Under the pieces are notes generated by a model. That model was not told where the DNA came from and ran no database searches. It saw only the letters and a program-made list of their open reading frames with translations. A stretch of DNA of 10,159 bases from Chitinophaga pinensis. Lineage in GTDB: Bacteria; Bacteroidota; Bacteroidia; Flavobacteriales_D; Crocinitomicaceae. The stretch spans positions 1 to 10,159 of the forward strand of contig CAMBMC010000067.1 in assembly GCA_945868555.1 (NCBI GenBank), written 5' to 3'. Below, piece after piece: positions 1 to 7,778 of this stretch (position 1 is the stretch's first letter; every line of letters starts with the position of its first letter). A program made the position numbers and the translations under genes.

Positions 1-347
1 GTGAACAAGCTCAAATCCAGGTGAAGTTTGATAGCGCAACGGATAAGAACTACGTGTTGAGGGGAGAACTTTTTCGAGACATTAAACTCTCAATTTATGA
101 GATTGTTACCAATTGCATAAAACATTCGGGGGCGGATCAACTCACATTGAACTTTGTCTCCAAAAACAAAACGTTGCATATTCACATTTCAGACAATGGG
201 GTTTGTGATTTAGATGAACTTGAAGTGTTTAAAGGAAATGGTATTCGCAATATAAGAAAACGGATATCCAGAAATAGAGGGCGCTATTCCTATTATATCG
301 CCAAAGGAAGTCAAGGATTAACCATAGAAATCCATTTACCATTGTGA
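1..347 (+). CDS. Sensor histidine kinase, C-terminal ATP-binding domain (5' truncated by window edge)
   Basis: The frame is open from the window edge (first whole codon at 3), so this is the last 114 residues of a longer protein; the GTG at 21 is not a credible true start. It is the HATPase_c catalytic domain of a two-component kinase, which binds ATP and phosphorylates a histidine located upstream, outside the window. Counting from position 3, an N-box is seen around residues 33-44 (E33, N37, H41, then SGA), a G1 box D64-N65-G66, and a G2-like GNGIRNIRKR at 78-87. The KHSGA and GxGIxNIxxR wording is typical of the NarL/DesK/LiaS-type (HPK7, HisKA_3) kinases, which pair with LuxR-type regulators, and such a regulator follows directly. 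The lid between DNG and the G2 box is short. Its sensor domain and signal cannot be inferred from this fragment. Confidence 0.9.
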   Translation, partial: EQAQIQVKFDSATDKNYVLRGELFRDIKLSIYEIVTNCIKHSGADQLTLNFVSKNKTLHIHISDNGVCDLDELEVFKGNGIRNIRKRISRNRGRYSYYIAKGSQGLTIEIHLPL

Positions 348-958
348 TGAAGCAAATTATTATCATCGAAGACGATATTCACCTGGCACATGAGATGCAA
401 GAAAATATCAACAGCATTGAAAACATGCATTGCCGGCATGTGTTTATCAATCCCATTGATTATTTAGAAAATCCAATCGAAGCAGACTTTTTTTTGCTTG
501 ACATTGTGATGCCTGAGATGAGTGGCTTAGAAATGATAGAGCGGATCCTTAAATTGTATCCCAAATCGGTCATCATAATGAATACCATCCAGGATGATTC
601 GGAAACCATTTTCAAGGCGCTGCAACTTGGTGCTTCAGGGTACATCGACAAGCAAAGTTTTGAAACGAAATTTACCGAAGTGTTTGAATGCATCGGCAAT
701 GGTGGAGCCTACATGACTCCAAAAATAGCACGTCGTGTGATCGAATTTTTCAACAATCCGCGCACTATTATGCAAGAACTTACGGTGCGCGAAAAAGATA
801 TCGTGAATGGGATTCTGGATGGATTAAGTTATAAAATGATTGCGAGTAAGCATGACTTGGCTCTTGATACAGTACGCATGTATGTGAAAAAAGTCTATCG
901 AAAATTGAGCATCAATTCAAAATCGGAGTTGTTTAAGTTGATGCGGAGTAGACTTTAG
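347..958 (+). CDS. NarL/FixJ-family response regulator (receiver + LuxR-type HTH)
   Basis: This is a cytoplasmic DNA-binding response regulator of 203 residues, the usual family length. The receiver domain spans about residues 1-120: acidic pair D9/D10, phospho-acceptor D52 in LLDIVMPEMSG, switch residue T80, and K102 after the GASGYIDK motif. A LuxR-type four-helix DNA-binding domain follows at about 144-203 (LTVREKDIVNGILDGLSYKMIA, then the recognition helix DTVRMYVKKVYRKL). I chose ATG 347, which overlaps the kinase stop codon in a TGATG arrangement implying translational coupling; GTG 344 would add only one residue. The partner is almost certainly the upstream kinase. The targets cannot be read from the sequence. 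The nearest downstream gene is 380 bp away and encodes a secreted repeat protein; regulation of it is possible but unproven. Confidence 0.95.
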   Translation: MKQIIIIEDDIHLAHEMQENINSIENMHCRHVFINPIDYLENPIEADFFLLDIVMPEMSGLEMIERILKLYPKSVIIMNTIQDDSETIFKALQLGASGYIDKQSFETKFTEVFECIGNGGAYMTPKIARRVIEFFNNPRTIMQELTVREKDIVNGILDGLSYKMIASKHDLALDTVRMYVKKVYRKLSINSKSELFKLMRSRL

Positions 959-1338
959 TTATTGACTTGCACTGTTTTTTTTCTTGACTCATAGGTGATT
1001 ATTCATTGGAAAATCATGTAAACAAGTTTTTTTATTCAAATGATGTAAAGTTTTCGGTGTAATAAACTTGACGAGTTCAACATATCATGTTTATATGCTA
1101 AGCTGGATAATTGCTTTTTCTGTTAAGAAAGTGTCTAAAAAACCTGCCTCTTCATATTTACGTAATCAATAAACCTTTCATTTTTAATATGAGAATAATT
1201 AGCTGTTCGTATTAAATCATAAATTTTACACGTCAAAATTTGGACAAATCTTCATAGAGAGAATATCAAGGGTTTAATCAAGTTGGGGGCATAAATCGGA
1301 TTGATTTTAAAAAAACTCACGATTAAAAAACCAAAGAA
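959..1338. other. AT-rich intergenic region, no gene seen
   Basis: This 380-bp spacer lies between the response regulator and the large repeat protein. I find no open frame with protein-like composition, no tRNA or other RNA gene, and no clean stem followed by a T-run terminating the regulator transcript. A T-rich tract at about 976-983 lacks a preceding stem. No exact TAnnTTTG promoter element is visible upstream of 1339. A short direct repeat ATCAAG occurs at 1265-1270 and 1277-1282. The promoter of the downstream gene must lie here if it is transcribed alone, but I cannot place it. Confidence 0.6.
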
Positions 1339-4300
1339 ATGTTAAACTATTTCCATTTTTCCAGAATATACAAAAGCTTAATTATTCTCTTTTGTTCATT
1401 TTTTTTTCAAAATAATACTGCTTCAACTCAAACGGTTCTGCAACCAGGTGACTTATTATTTACAGCAATTCAATGGAGTAATGGTGACGGATTTGAGGCA
1501 ATAACATTCCGTGATTTGTGCCCAAATACTGTAATTTATTTTTCTGACAATCCATACGAAAATTCAATAGGATTCTGTAATCCGGGAAATGAATATGTGA
1601 TGCGAGTAACAATATTGACAACTGTTTTGGCAGGTTCAAAGATTCTATTTGATGATTCCGGTGCTCCGGGAACAATTACCTGTACTTCAGGAACAGCTGT
1701 AGCAGATTTTCCTTTTACTGCTGTCGGTGGAAATGGAACAGGATTCAATAATAATACAGACAACTGTTTTGCATTTCAAGGTAATTATGATGATCCAATC
1801 TTTATTTGTGGAATTAAAACAAATGCTAACTGGACTACTCCAGGAAATGTTAGTTGTGCCAATGTGTCGCATACTGAGCTTCCATCGTCTTTAACGAATG
1901 GAGTTAATGCAATAGTTGTGAATTCCGGTAGTGATGCTGTCCGTTACAATTGCGCTATGGTAAATAATACCATTGCCAATTTGCAAGCTTCAATAATGAA
2001 TACTTCAAATTGGTCTGGATCATCTACGCACTCAACAACGTGCAATTTTACAGTAAGCGACGCTGTTGCCGGGATTTGTAGTGGAACTTGTACATGTAAT
2101 ATTTGGTCAGAAGATTTTAACACCACAAACTACCCTTCACGAACGACCGTAGGCGGTAATTTTAACACGACGAATCCAGCACCTGATTGGACAACAACTT
2201 TTACCGATTGTGATGATGCAACTCCATACGGAACTTTAGCTCAGAGTTATTGGGGAACAATAAATGGGGAGTTTCTTGTAAATGATGTTGAAGGAGGTGC
2301 ATGTACATGTTCAACAGGAGGTACAAACTCAAATGAATTTTTGACAGAAGTTATTGACATTTCCGGATATACAAATATTTCAATTTGTGCAGTCTTTAGA
2401 TCAGTCGGATCATTGGAACCGAACACCAATGCAGCATCATGTAATAATTCTGATGATGTAATTCAAGGGCAGTATCGTGTTAATGGCGGACCTTGGTTAC
2501 AATGGTTTTTTGATGACGATGAGGTTAATTTAAGTCCTGCTTACGTGAATAGCATTAATGGATCAACTTTACAGATAAAACTCTTACTTGGAAATAAAGC
2601 AAATGATGAATATTATTATGTGGATAATATTTGTGTTTCAGGAACTATATGTGCTTCTACGACTCCAACCTTTACTCAAATCCCTGCTATTTGTAGTGGC
2701 GGATCATTTAGTTTGCCACCAAGCTCCAACAATGGCATTTCAGGTGCGTGGTCACCGGCAATTAATAATACTTCTACAACTGTATATACGTTCACCCCAA
2801 CAGCAGGACAATGCGCAGGAACGAACACAATGACTGTAACTGTCAATAATCAAACTGTCCCCAATTTCGCACAAGTTGGACCTTATTGTCAGAATGAGGC
2901 AGCACCCGCACTTTCAACCTCTTCTACAAATGGGATCAATGGAGCCTGGTCACCCGCATTAAGTACAGCAACAATCGGAACAATAAGCTATACATTTACG
3001 CCGACAGCGGGACAATGTGCTACAAACAGAACAATGGACATTGCCATCACAGCACCGATATTACCAAACTTCACAGCTGTTGGACCTTACTGTCAGAATG
3101 AAGCAGCGCCCGCACTTTCAACCTCTTCTACAAATGGGATTAATGGAACTTGGTCGCCAGCATTAAGTACAGCAACAATCGGAACTACAACGTATACATT
3201 TACACCGACAGCGGGACAATGCGCTACAAATAGAACTATCGACATTGCCATCACAGCTCCGATATTACCAAACTTCACAGCTGTTGGACCTTATTGTCAG
3301 AATGAGGCAGCACCCGCACTTTCAACCTCTTCTACAAATGGGATCAATGGATCTTGGTCGCCAGCATTAAGTACAGCAACAATCGGAACAACAACCTATA
3401 CATTTACGCCGACAGCGGGACAATGCGCTACAAACAGAACTATCGACATTGCTATCACAGCTCCGATATTACCAAACTTCACAGCTGTTGGACCTTACTG
3501 TCAGAATGAAGCAGTCCCCGCACTCTCAACCTCTTCTACAAATGGGATCAATGGAGCCTGGTCACCAGCATTAAGTACAGCAACGATCGGAACAACAACC
3601 TATACATTTACGCCGACAGCGGGACAATGCGCTACAAACAGAACTATCGACATTGCTATCACAGCTCCGATATTACCAAACTTCACAGCAGTTGGACCTT
3701 ACTGTCAGAATGAAGCAGCACCCGCACTTTCAGCCTCTTCTACAAATGGGATCAATGGATCTTGGTCGCCAGCATTGAGTACAGCAACGATCGGAACAAC
3801 AACGTATACATTTACACCGACAGCGGGACAATGCGCTACGAGCAGAACAATGGACATTGCTATCACAGCTCCGATATTACCAAACTTCACAGCAGTTGGA
3901 CCTTACTGTCAGAATGAAGCAGTCCCCGCACTCTCAACCTCTTCTACAAATGGGATCAATGGAACTTGGTCACCAGCATTAAGTACAGCAACGATCGGAA
4001 CAACAAGCTATACATTTACGCCTACAGCGGGACAATGCGCTACAAACAGAACAATGGACATTGCTATCACAGCTCCGATATTACCAAACTTCACAGCAGT
4101 TGGACCTTACTGTCAGAATGAAGCAGCGCCCGCACTTTCAACCTCTTCTACAAATGGGATCAATGGATCTTGGTCGCCAGCATTAAGTACAGCAACGATC
4201 GGAACAACAACGTATACATTTATACCGACAGCGGGACAATGTGCTACGAACAGAACAATGGACATTACGATTAATATGATGCCGATTGCGCCAAATGCCG

Positions 4301-4809
4301 GTTCAGATACTAATTATTGTTCAAACACAGATTTGCCCCAAATCACAGTTTCCGGATCAAATGGAATTTTTACCTGGTATTCTAACTCTAATCTGACAAA
4401 TGTTTTGGGAACAGGTAATTCCTTTGATCCTTTAAATGAATTAGGACAATCAAATTATTATGTCACCGAAACTATAGAGGGTTGTGAAAGTTCTGTAAGT
4501 ATTGTTACCATTACAATTGAGGAATGTGACATTATTGTTCCAACAGCATTTACACCGGATGGGGATAATGTCAATGATTATTGGGAAATTATAAATCTAG
4601 ACGGAGTGTACCCAAATAATGAGGTTACAATATATAACAGATGGGGAAGTTTATTGTATCAATCTGAACCAGGAGCTTATTCCCTTAATCCATGGAAAGG
4701 TGAATACAAAGGAGAAGCTCTTCCTGTCGGATCCTATTATTTTATAATCGATTTTAATGTAGAAAATGTGGATGCACAAAAAGGGATCATTTCAATTATT
4801 TTGGAGTGA
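1339..4809 (+). CDS. Secreted repeat-rich adhesin-like protein with type B T9SS C-terminal domain
   Basis: A 1156-residue exported protein. Residues 1-31 form a signal peptide (positive N-terminus, hydrophobic LIILFCSFFF). Residues about 34-245 resemble the beta-rich N-terminal module of exported Bacteroidetes proteins with GDLLFT and TVIYFSDN motifs. About 255-439 look like a jelly-roll/MAM-like domain opening with WSEDFN. A degenerate repeat (443-507) and seven 68-residue repeats (508-983) follow, each with one YCQ and one GQC cysteine that could form a disulfide. About 984-1064 is an Ig-like module. Residues 1065-1156 match the gliding-motility-associated C-terminal domain: PTAFTPDGDNVNDYWEI, then VTIYNRWGSLLYQS, and a closing beta strand. 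That domain directs type IX secretion and surface attachment (type B). The role is probably adhesion or surface structure, which is inferred; no catalytic motif is visible. The start is supported by the signal peptide. Confidence 0.93.
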   Translation: MLNYFHFSRIYKSLIILFCSFFFQNNTASTQTVLQPGDLLFTAIQWSNGDGFEAITFRDLCPNTVIYFSDNPYENSIGFCNPGNEYVMRVTILTTVLAGSKILFDDSGAPGTITCTSGTAVADFPFTAVGGNGTGFNNNTDNCFAFQGNYDDPIFICGIKTNANWTTPGNVSCANVSHTELPSSLTNGVNAIVVNSGSDAVRYNCAMVNNTIANLQASIMNTSNWSGSSTHSTTCNFTVSDAVAGICSGTCTCNIWSEDFNTTNYPSRTTVGGNFNTTNPAPDWTTTFTDCDDATPYGTLAQSYWGTINGEFLVNDVEGGACTCSTGGTNSNEFLTEVIDISGYTNISICAVFRSVGSLEPNTNAASCNNSDDVIQGQYRVNGGPWLQWFFDDDEVNLSPAYVNSINGSTLQIKLLLGNKANDEYYYVDNICVSGTICASTTPTFTQIPAICSGGSFSLPPSSNNGISGAWSPAINNTSTTVYTFTPTAGQCAGTNTMTVTVNNQTVPNFAQVGPYCQNEAAPALSTSSTNGINGAWSPALSTATIGTISYTFTPTAGQCATNRTMDIAITAPILPNFTAVGPYCQNEAAPALSTSSTNGINGTWSPALSTATIGTTTYTFTPTAGQCATNRTIDIAITAPILPNFTAVGPYCQNEAAPALSTSSTNGINGSWSPALSTATIGTTTYTFTPTAGQCATNRTIDIAITAPILPNFTAVGPYCQNEAVPALSTSSTNGINGAWSPALSTATIGTTTYTFTPTAGQCATNRTIDIAITAPILPNFTAVGPYCQNEAAPALSASSTNGINGSWSPALSTATIGTTTYTFTPTAGQCATSRTMDIAITAPILPNFTAVGPYCQNEAVPALSTSSTNGINGTWSPALSTATIGTTSYTFTPTAGQCATNRTMDIAITAPILPNFTAVGPYCQNEAAPALSTSSTNGINGSWSPALSTATIGTTTYTFIPTAGQCATNRTMDITINMMPIAPNAGSDTNYCSNTDLPQITVSGSNGIFTWYSNSNLTNVLGTGNSFDPLNELGQSNYYVTETIEGCESSVSIVTITIEECDIIVPTAFTPDGDNVNDYWEIINLDGVYPNNEVTIYNRWGSLLYQSEPGAYSLNPWKGEYKGEALPVGSYYFIIDFNVENVDAQKGIISIILE
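2665..2859 (+). repeat. Degenerate first copy of the 68-residue repeat (65 residues)
   Basis: This copy lies in frame just before the conserved array (residues 443-507 of the protein). It keeps the skeleton of the unit (PTFTQI at the start, a single early cysteine, NGISGAWSPA, YTFTPTAGQC, then TMTVTV) but differs widely at DNA and protein level and is three residues shorter. It is probably an older copy that has escaped homogenisation, and it shows what the ancestral module conserves: the NGI-G-WSPA core, YTFTPTAGQC and the two cysteines. Confidence 0.85.
2860..4287 (+). repeat. Seven tandem near-identical 204-bp coding repeats
   Basis: Units begin at 2860, 3064, 3268, 3472, 3676, 3880 and 4084. 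The landmark encoding GPYCQ recurs exactly every 204 bp, so each unit is 68 codons and copy-number changes keep the frame. Copies are nearly identical in DNA, with substitutions at a few places. The residue before the WSPA motif runs A, T, S, A, S, T, S. EAA versus EAV varies. NRTM appears in copy 1, RTI in 2-4 and RTM in 5-7. Copy 7 has TFIPTAG instead of TFTPTAG and diverges at its end into the following module. The array is richer in C than the rest of the gene. The protein module belongs to a broad Bacteroidetes surface-protein repeat type, probably Ig-like. Confidence 0.97.
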
Positions 4810-4811
4810 TA

Positions 4812-4934
4812 TTCAATGTTTTTGGAAAAATTACTGATCTCCCAAAAAAAATATATGTCGATTGGAAACCGTCTGAGAGTAATAATATTGAAATTTTAAA
4901 TGGTAGATATCCCGACCTCTTAATTCACGCGTAA
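4812..4934 (+). pseudogene. Possible C-terminal remnant of a lost gene
   Basis: Directly after the repeat-protein stop, the frame beginning at 4812 reads as credible protein for 40 codons and ends at TAA 4932-4934: FNVFGKITDLPKKIYVDWKP, then SESNNIEILNGRYPDLLIHA. The mix of charged, aromatic and hydrophobic residues is unlike random AT-rich spacer. The frame stays open back to 4758, overlapping the end of the larger gene in another frame, but has no ATG; the only internal candidate is GTG 4806. I do not recognise a family. It could be the tail of a gene whose front was lost when the region rearranged, a very small GTG-started gene of 42 residues, or a chance reading frame. The terminator hairpin starts a few bases after its stop. 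Confidence 0.35.
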
Positions 4935-4939
4935 ACGAC

Positions 4940-4976
4940 AAAAACCCTTGTAATCATTTGTTTACAAGGGTTTTTT
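4940..4976. terminator. Bidirectional rho-independent terminator between convergent genes
   Basis: A perfect inverted repeat pairs 4940-4953 (AAAAACCCTTGTAA) with 4962-4975 (TTACAAGGGTTTTT), leaving an 8-base loop. The stem is flanked by T-runs on the 3' side of both strands (T at 4971-4976 on plus; the A-run at 4940-4944 gives T's on minus). It sits between the stop of the plus-strand repeat protein (4809) and the stop of the minus-strand protein (5079), so it can end both transcripts. Confidence 0.9.
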
Positions 4977-5078
4977 AGGAAATTAAATCAAAAACAACTG
5001 GTTATCGTTGCCTTCGTACAATAAAATTTTAACTAATCTTCATTGCGAAATCGAAAACTAGTGAGAATAGGTATTCAG

Positions 5079-7778
5079 TTAATTCAATACAACTTTACTG
5101 ATCTTGATTTCTTGCTCAGTTTCGACACATACAAAGTAAATCCCACGAGCAAAATTGGAGACATCTAATTTTACCTCACCATTTACAAATGAACGTGGAG
5201 CAATTATAATTTTACCATCCTCAGCGATCATTTTTAGGCTTGCATTCGATGATATATTTCCAAATAATTGAATCGTAAGTGTTGTCGATGCTGGATTAGG
5301 AACTACCATCATATTAATTGTTTCTAACTCATTAAGACCAGCACAATCATTCACTAAAATTGATTCCGTTGCACTGGATGAGCAACCATTGTTGTCCGTA
5401 AATGAATATGTTATTGCCGTTGAACCGACACCGGCTACTGCAGGATCAAACATTCCATTCGTAACGCCTAATCCAGAATATACACCACCAAGCGGCAATC
5501 CGCCTAACAATGAAAAAGCAACAACATCACTACAAACCTCTGTAAATTGAGATTGACTAACCAATGGGCTTGCATTCACCAAAATTGTCGCTACATCTGA
5601 CCCATCACAACCATTCTCATCCGTATAATTATATGTCACGGTATATGTACCAGCACCAATAGTTGGATCAAATGATCCAGATGAAACACCAGTACCTGAG
5701 AAAGCACCCCCGACAGGTGTAGCAGTTAACACAAGTGCTGACGAATTCTCACACAATGGAGCAATAGGTTCAACCGTAACTGTTGGATTTGAATTAAATT
5801 CAACAGCCGCTGTTCCGTTTCCTACAGCTGTGCAGCCCCCTGACGCAACTGAAGAAATGGTGAATGTTCCATTATTCGTCGTGTTGAATGTGTAAGGAGA
5901 TGAGCTTGTGTTAATTGAACTATTTATTGATCCATCCGAATAAGTTATACTCCATGGCGCAACACCAGTCAACTGGATTGCTATTGTTGCCTCCTCACCA
6001 ACACAAAAATTCCCGCCACCTGAAATTGAAGCACTTGGAACTTGTAAAATAGTTATTGAAAATGAGGCAGGAACTGCTATACATGAGCCAATAGAAGCAA
6101 TGGTGTTTGTAACTATATATGAGCCATTGGCACTAGACGCTAAATCAATTTCTCCGGTATTTGCATTCACAAAAACCAACCCATTCGTCGATGAAAAAAC
6201 ACCGCCACTTGCACCTGCTCCATAAATCGGCGAAGGATTTAATGTATTACTGCAAAATGTATTTCCGGAATATGTGAACGTTGCATCTGGTGAAGAAGTT
6301 ATGGTAATAGACTGTGATGTTTGATTTGGACAAGTACCAGTTGTATTGTAGGTAACAGTGTATGTACCAGTTGCAGAACCTGCAACATTAATTTCTCCAG
6401 TAGACGAATTTACAAAGGTCAAGCCAGCTGGTACAGATGAAAACGACCCTGCTACTGAAGTTGTAGGAATTTGGTTAGACGATGAAGAACATATAGAATT
6501 ATTCGGATAATTAAAATTTGCATTAGCTAAAGGAATTACCGAAATAACTTGAGGAATTGAACTTTGAGAAGTACACCCATTAACAGTGGAAGAAACTGTA
6601 ATTGTTGAACTATTACTTACTGTAATTGCTTGCGTTGTAGCACCAGTCGACCATAAGTTTCCAGTTGGTGTTGAAGAAGTTAAAACAACTGATCCTCCGC
6701 TACAAAAAGTGGTGACACCCGTTGGAACAATAACTGGAGCATTTGGAATAGCATTCACAGTGATTGTTGTTGTCTTAAAGTCAAAACAACTATTCCAAAA
6801 CCCGCCGTTTGTCGCCAATAATACGTCATAAGTCCCTGCATTTGGGTGAGTGTACGTGGTATTCGCAGACCAAATGTATGGTGTTAGATTATCCATGTCA
6901 TACACATAAGTTGAATCAGGCACTCCAGTTCCAAAATAAGACCGAAAAACTTGATAATTCATCATTCTATTGCTAAATGCAGCAATAGGCGTTGAAGTGT
7001 TTGTGTACGTAATTGGAGTACCTTGACATACCGAAAGCGCTGATGCAGAAAAATTGGTATTGATGGTATAATTCACAATTGGCGCAACTAGAGGCTCAAA
7101 ATTCAATGTATTTGTAAAATTGGTTGCATCACCCGTTGATAACACAGGAATTGACACATATGAATTTGATGAATTCGGATAATACGCAGATTTATATCGG
7201 GTGAAATCTTCATCATAACTTTGACCTGTTAAGATGTTATTCACATAAAAATCAAGGATTCCATTTGCATTTGTTGCAGCTAAAACAATCGCATAATTGC
7301 CCGTTACAGTTAAAGGACTGGCAAAGTTTACATAAACATAACCTGCTACGGTTGATGAAACTGTAACATTTCCGCTTCCTACGAGGGTTGTTGGCACATT
7401 CGAGGCGTTTACATTGTAGATCGCAGCATTTACGACTACAGTTGCAGCACTTCCTGTATTTCTTGAACCGAAAAATTCTACACCAGCAATAGATAATGGT
7501 CCTGAATTCAAAAAGGTTTGTGAAATAGACTCATTATCCGATGCCCATACATTAAAAACAAAAAATGTTGATGCACCCAATACCTGTTCTTTTACTTGTG
7601 GATACCGCAAGGTGTCTAAACAAAGTAAGGTTTTCTCCTGGCTTAAACTGTTTACATTCGCCTCATGTGCGAATAATCCATTCGATGATGAAGTAGATAA
7701 TATCCCTTTGTTCGTTTGAGAATTTAAGGAATATGAACTAAAAATTACAGATAATAAAATAAAGATTTTTCTTTTCAT
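5079..7778 (-). CDS. Secreted PKD/Ig-like multidomain protein with type A T9SS sorting domain
   Basis: An 899-residue exported protein. Residues 1-20 are a signal peptide (MKRK, then IFILLSVIF, ending near NSQ). About 65-230 form a beta-rich N-terminal module containing FFVFNVWASDN and NYAIVLAATN. About 240-343 resemble a PKD domain (VCQGTPITYTNTS, later TYTHPNAGTYDVLL). Then come about six Ig-like modules of 70-85 residues (roughly 346-415, 417-493, 496-577, 580-660, 664-735, 737-811), most with an early cysteine and an NGC or GGC near the end. Residues 819-899 match the type A sorting domain: VVPNPASTTLTIQL, a middle strand, FARGIYFVCV, and a closing KISKVVLN. It should cross the outer membrane by the type IX system and be anchored or released. 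No enzyme motif is seen; the role is probably a surface or matrix protein. It is convergent with the preceding gene and shares its terminator. Confidence 0.92.
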   Translation of the reverse strand: MKRKIFILLSVIFSSYSLNSQTNKGILSTSSSNGLFAHEANVNSLSQEKTLLCLDTLRYPQVKEQVLGASTFFVFNVWASDNESISQTFLNSGPLSIAGVEFFGSRNTGSAATVVVNAAIYNVNASNVPTTLVGSGNVTVSSTVAGYVYVNFASPLTVTGNYAIVLAATNANGILDFYVNNILTGQSYDEDFTRYKSAYYPNSSNSYVSIPVLSTGDATNFTNTLNFEPLVAPIVNYTINTNFSASALSVCQGTPITYTNTSTPIAAFSNRMMNYQVFRSYFGTGVPDSTYVYDMDNLTPYIWSANTTYTHPNAGTYDVLLATNGGFWNSCFDFKTTTITVNAIPNAPVIVPTGVTTFCSGGSVVLTSSTPTGNLWSTGATTQAITVSNSSTITVSSTVNGCTSQSSIPQVISVIPLANANFNYPNNSICSSSSNQIPTTSVAGSFSSVPAGLTFVNSSTGEINVAGSATGTYTVTYNTTGTCPNQTSQSITITSSPDATFTYSGNTFCSNTLNPSPIYGAGASGGVFSSTNGLVFVNANTGEIDLASSANGSYIVTNTIASIGSCIAVPASFSITILQVPSASISGGGNFCVGEEATIAIQLTGVAPWSITYSDGSINSSINTSSSPYTFNTTNNGTFTISSVASGGCTAVGNGTAAVEFNSNPTVTVEPIAPLCENSSALVLTATPVGGAFSGTGVSSGSFDPTIGAGTYTVTYNYTDENGCDGSDVATILVNASPLVSQSQFTEVCSDVVAFSLLGGLPLGGVYSGLGVTNGMFDPAVAGVGSTAITYSFTDNNGCSSSATESILVNDCAGLNELETINMMVVPNPASTTLTIQLFGNISSNASLKMIAEDGKIIIAPRSFVNGEVKLDVSNFARGIYFVCVETEQEIKISKVVLN

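Noticed and set aside
460..699. Minus-strand frame of 79 codons opposite the response regulator
   Set aside because: The receiver domain on the plus strand is unmistakable and explains the sequence.
1265..1282. Direct repeat ATCAAG spaced by 6 bases upstream of the repeat protein, as a response-regulator site
   Set aside because: Six-base matches are expected by chance in AT-rich sequence, and no other copy upstream of the regulator can be seen to support it.
2588..2833. Plus-strand frame of 81 codons within the repeat protein
   Set aside because: It lies in an alternative frame over clearly coding sequence, is rich in L and Q with no domain pattern, and is not needed to explain the region.
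3093..3890. Two nearly identical antisense open frames of 61 codons at 3093-3278 and 3705-3890
   Set aside because: They are the reverse strand of the repeat units, similar only because the coding repeats are similar; they have no independent start signal and no protein-like features.
2860..4287. Regular repeats as a possible CRISPR array
   Set aside because: Units are 204 bp, contiguous with no unique spacers, and in frame within a secreted protein; no cas genes are nearby.
6586..6831. Plus-strand open frame of 81 codons inside the minus-strand surface protein
   Set aside because: It is a shadow of the low-complexity Thr/Ser/Val-rich coding strand; the minus-strand frame has a signal peptide, domain pattern and sorting domain.
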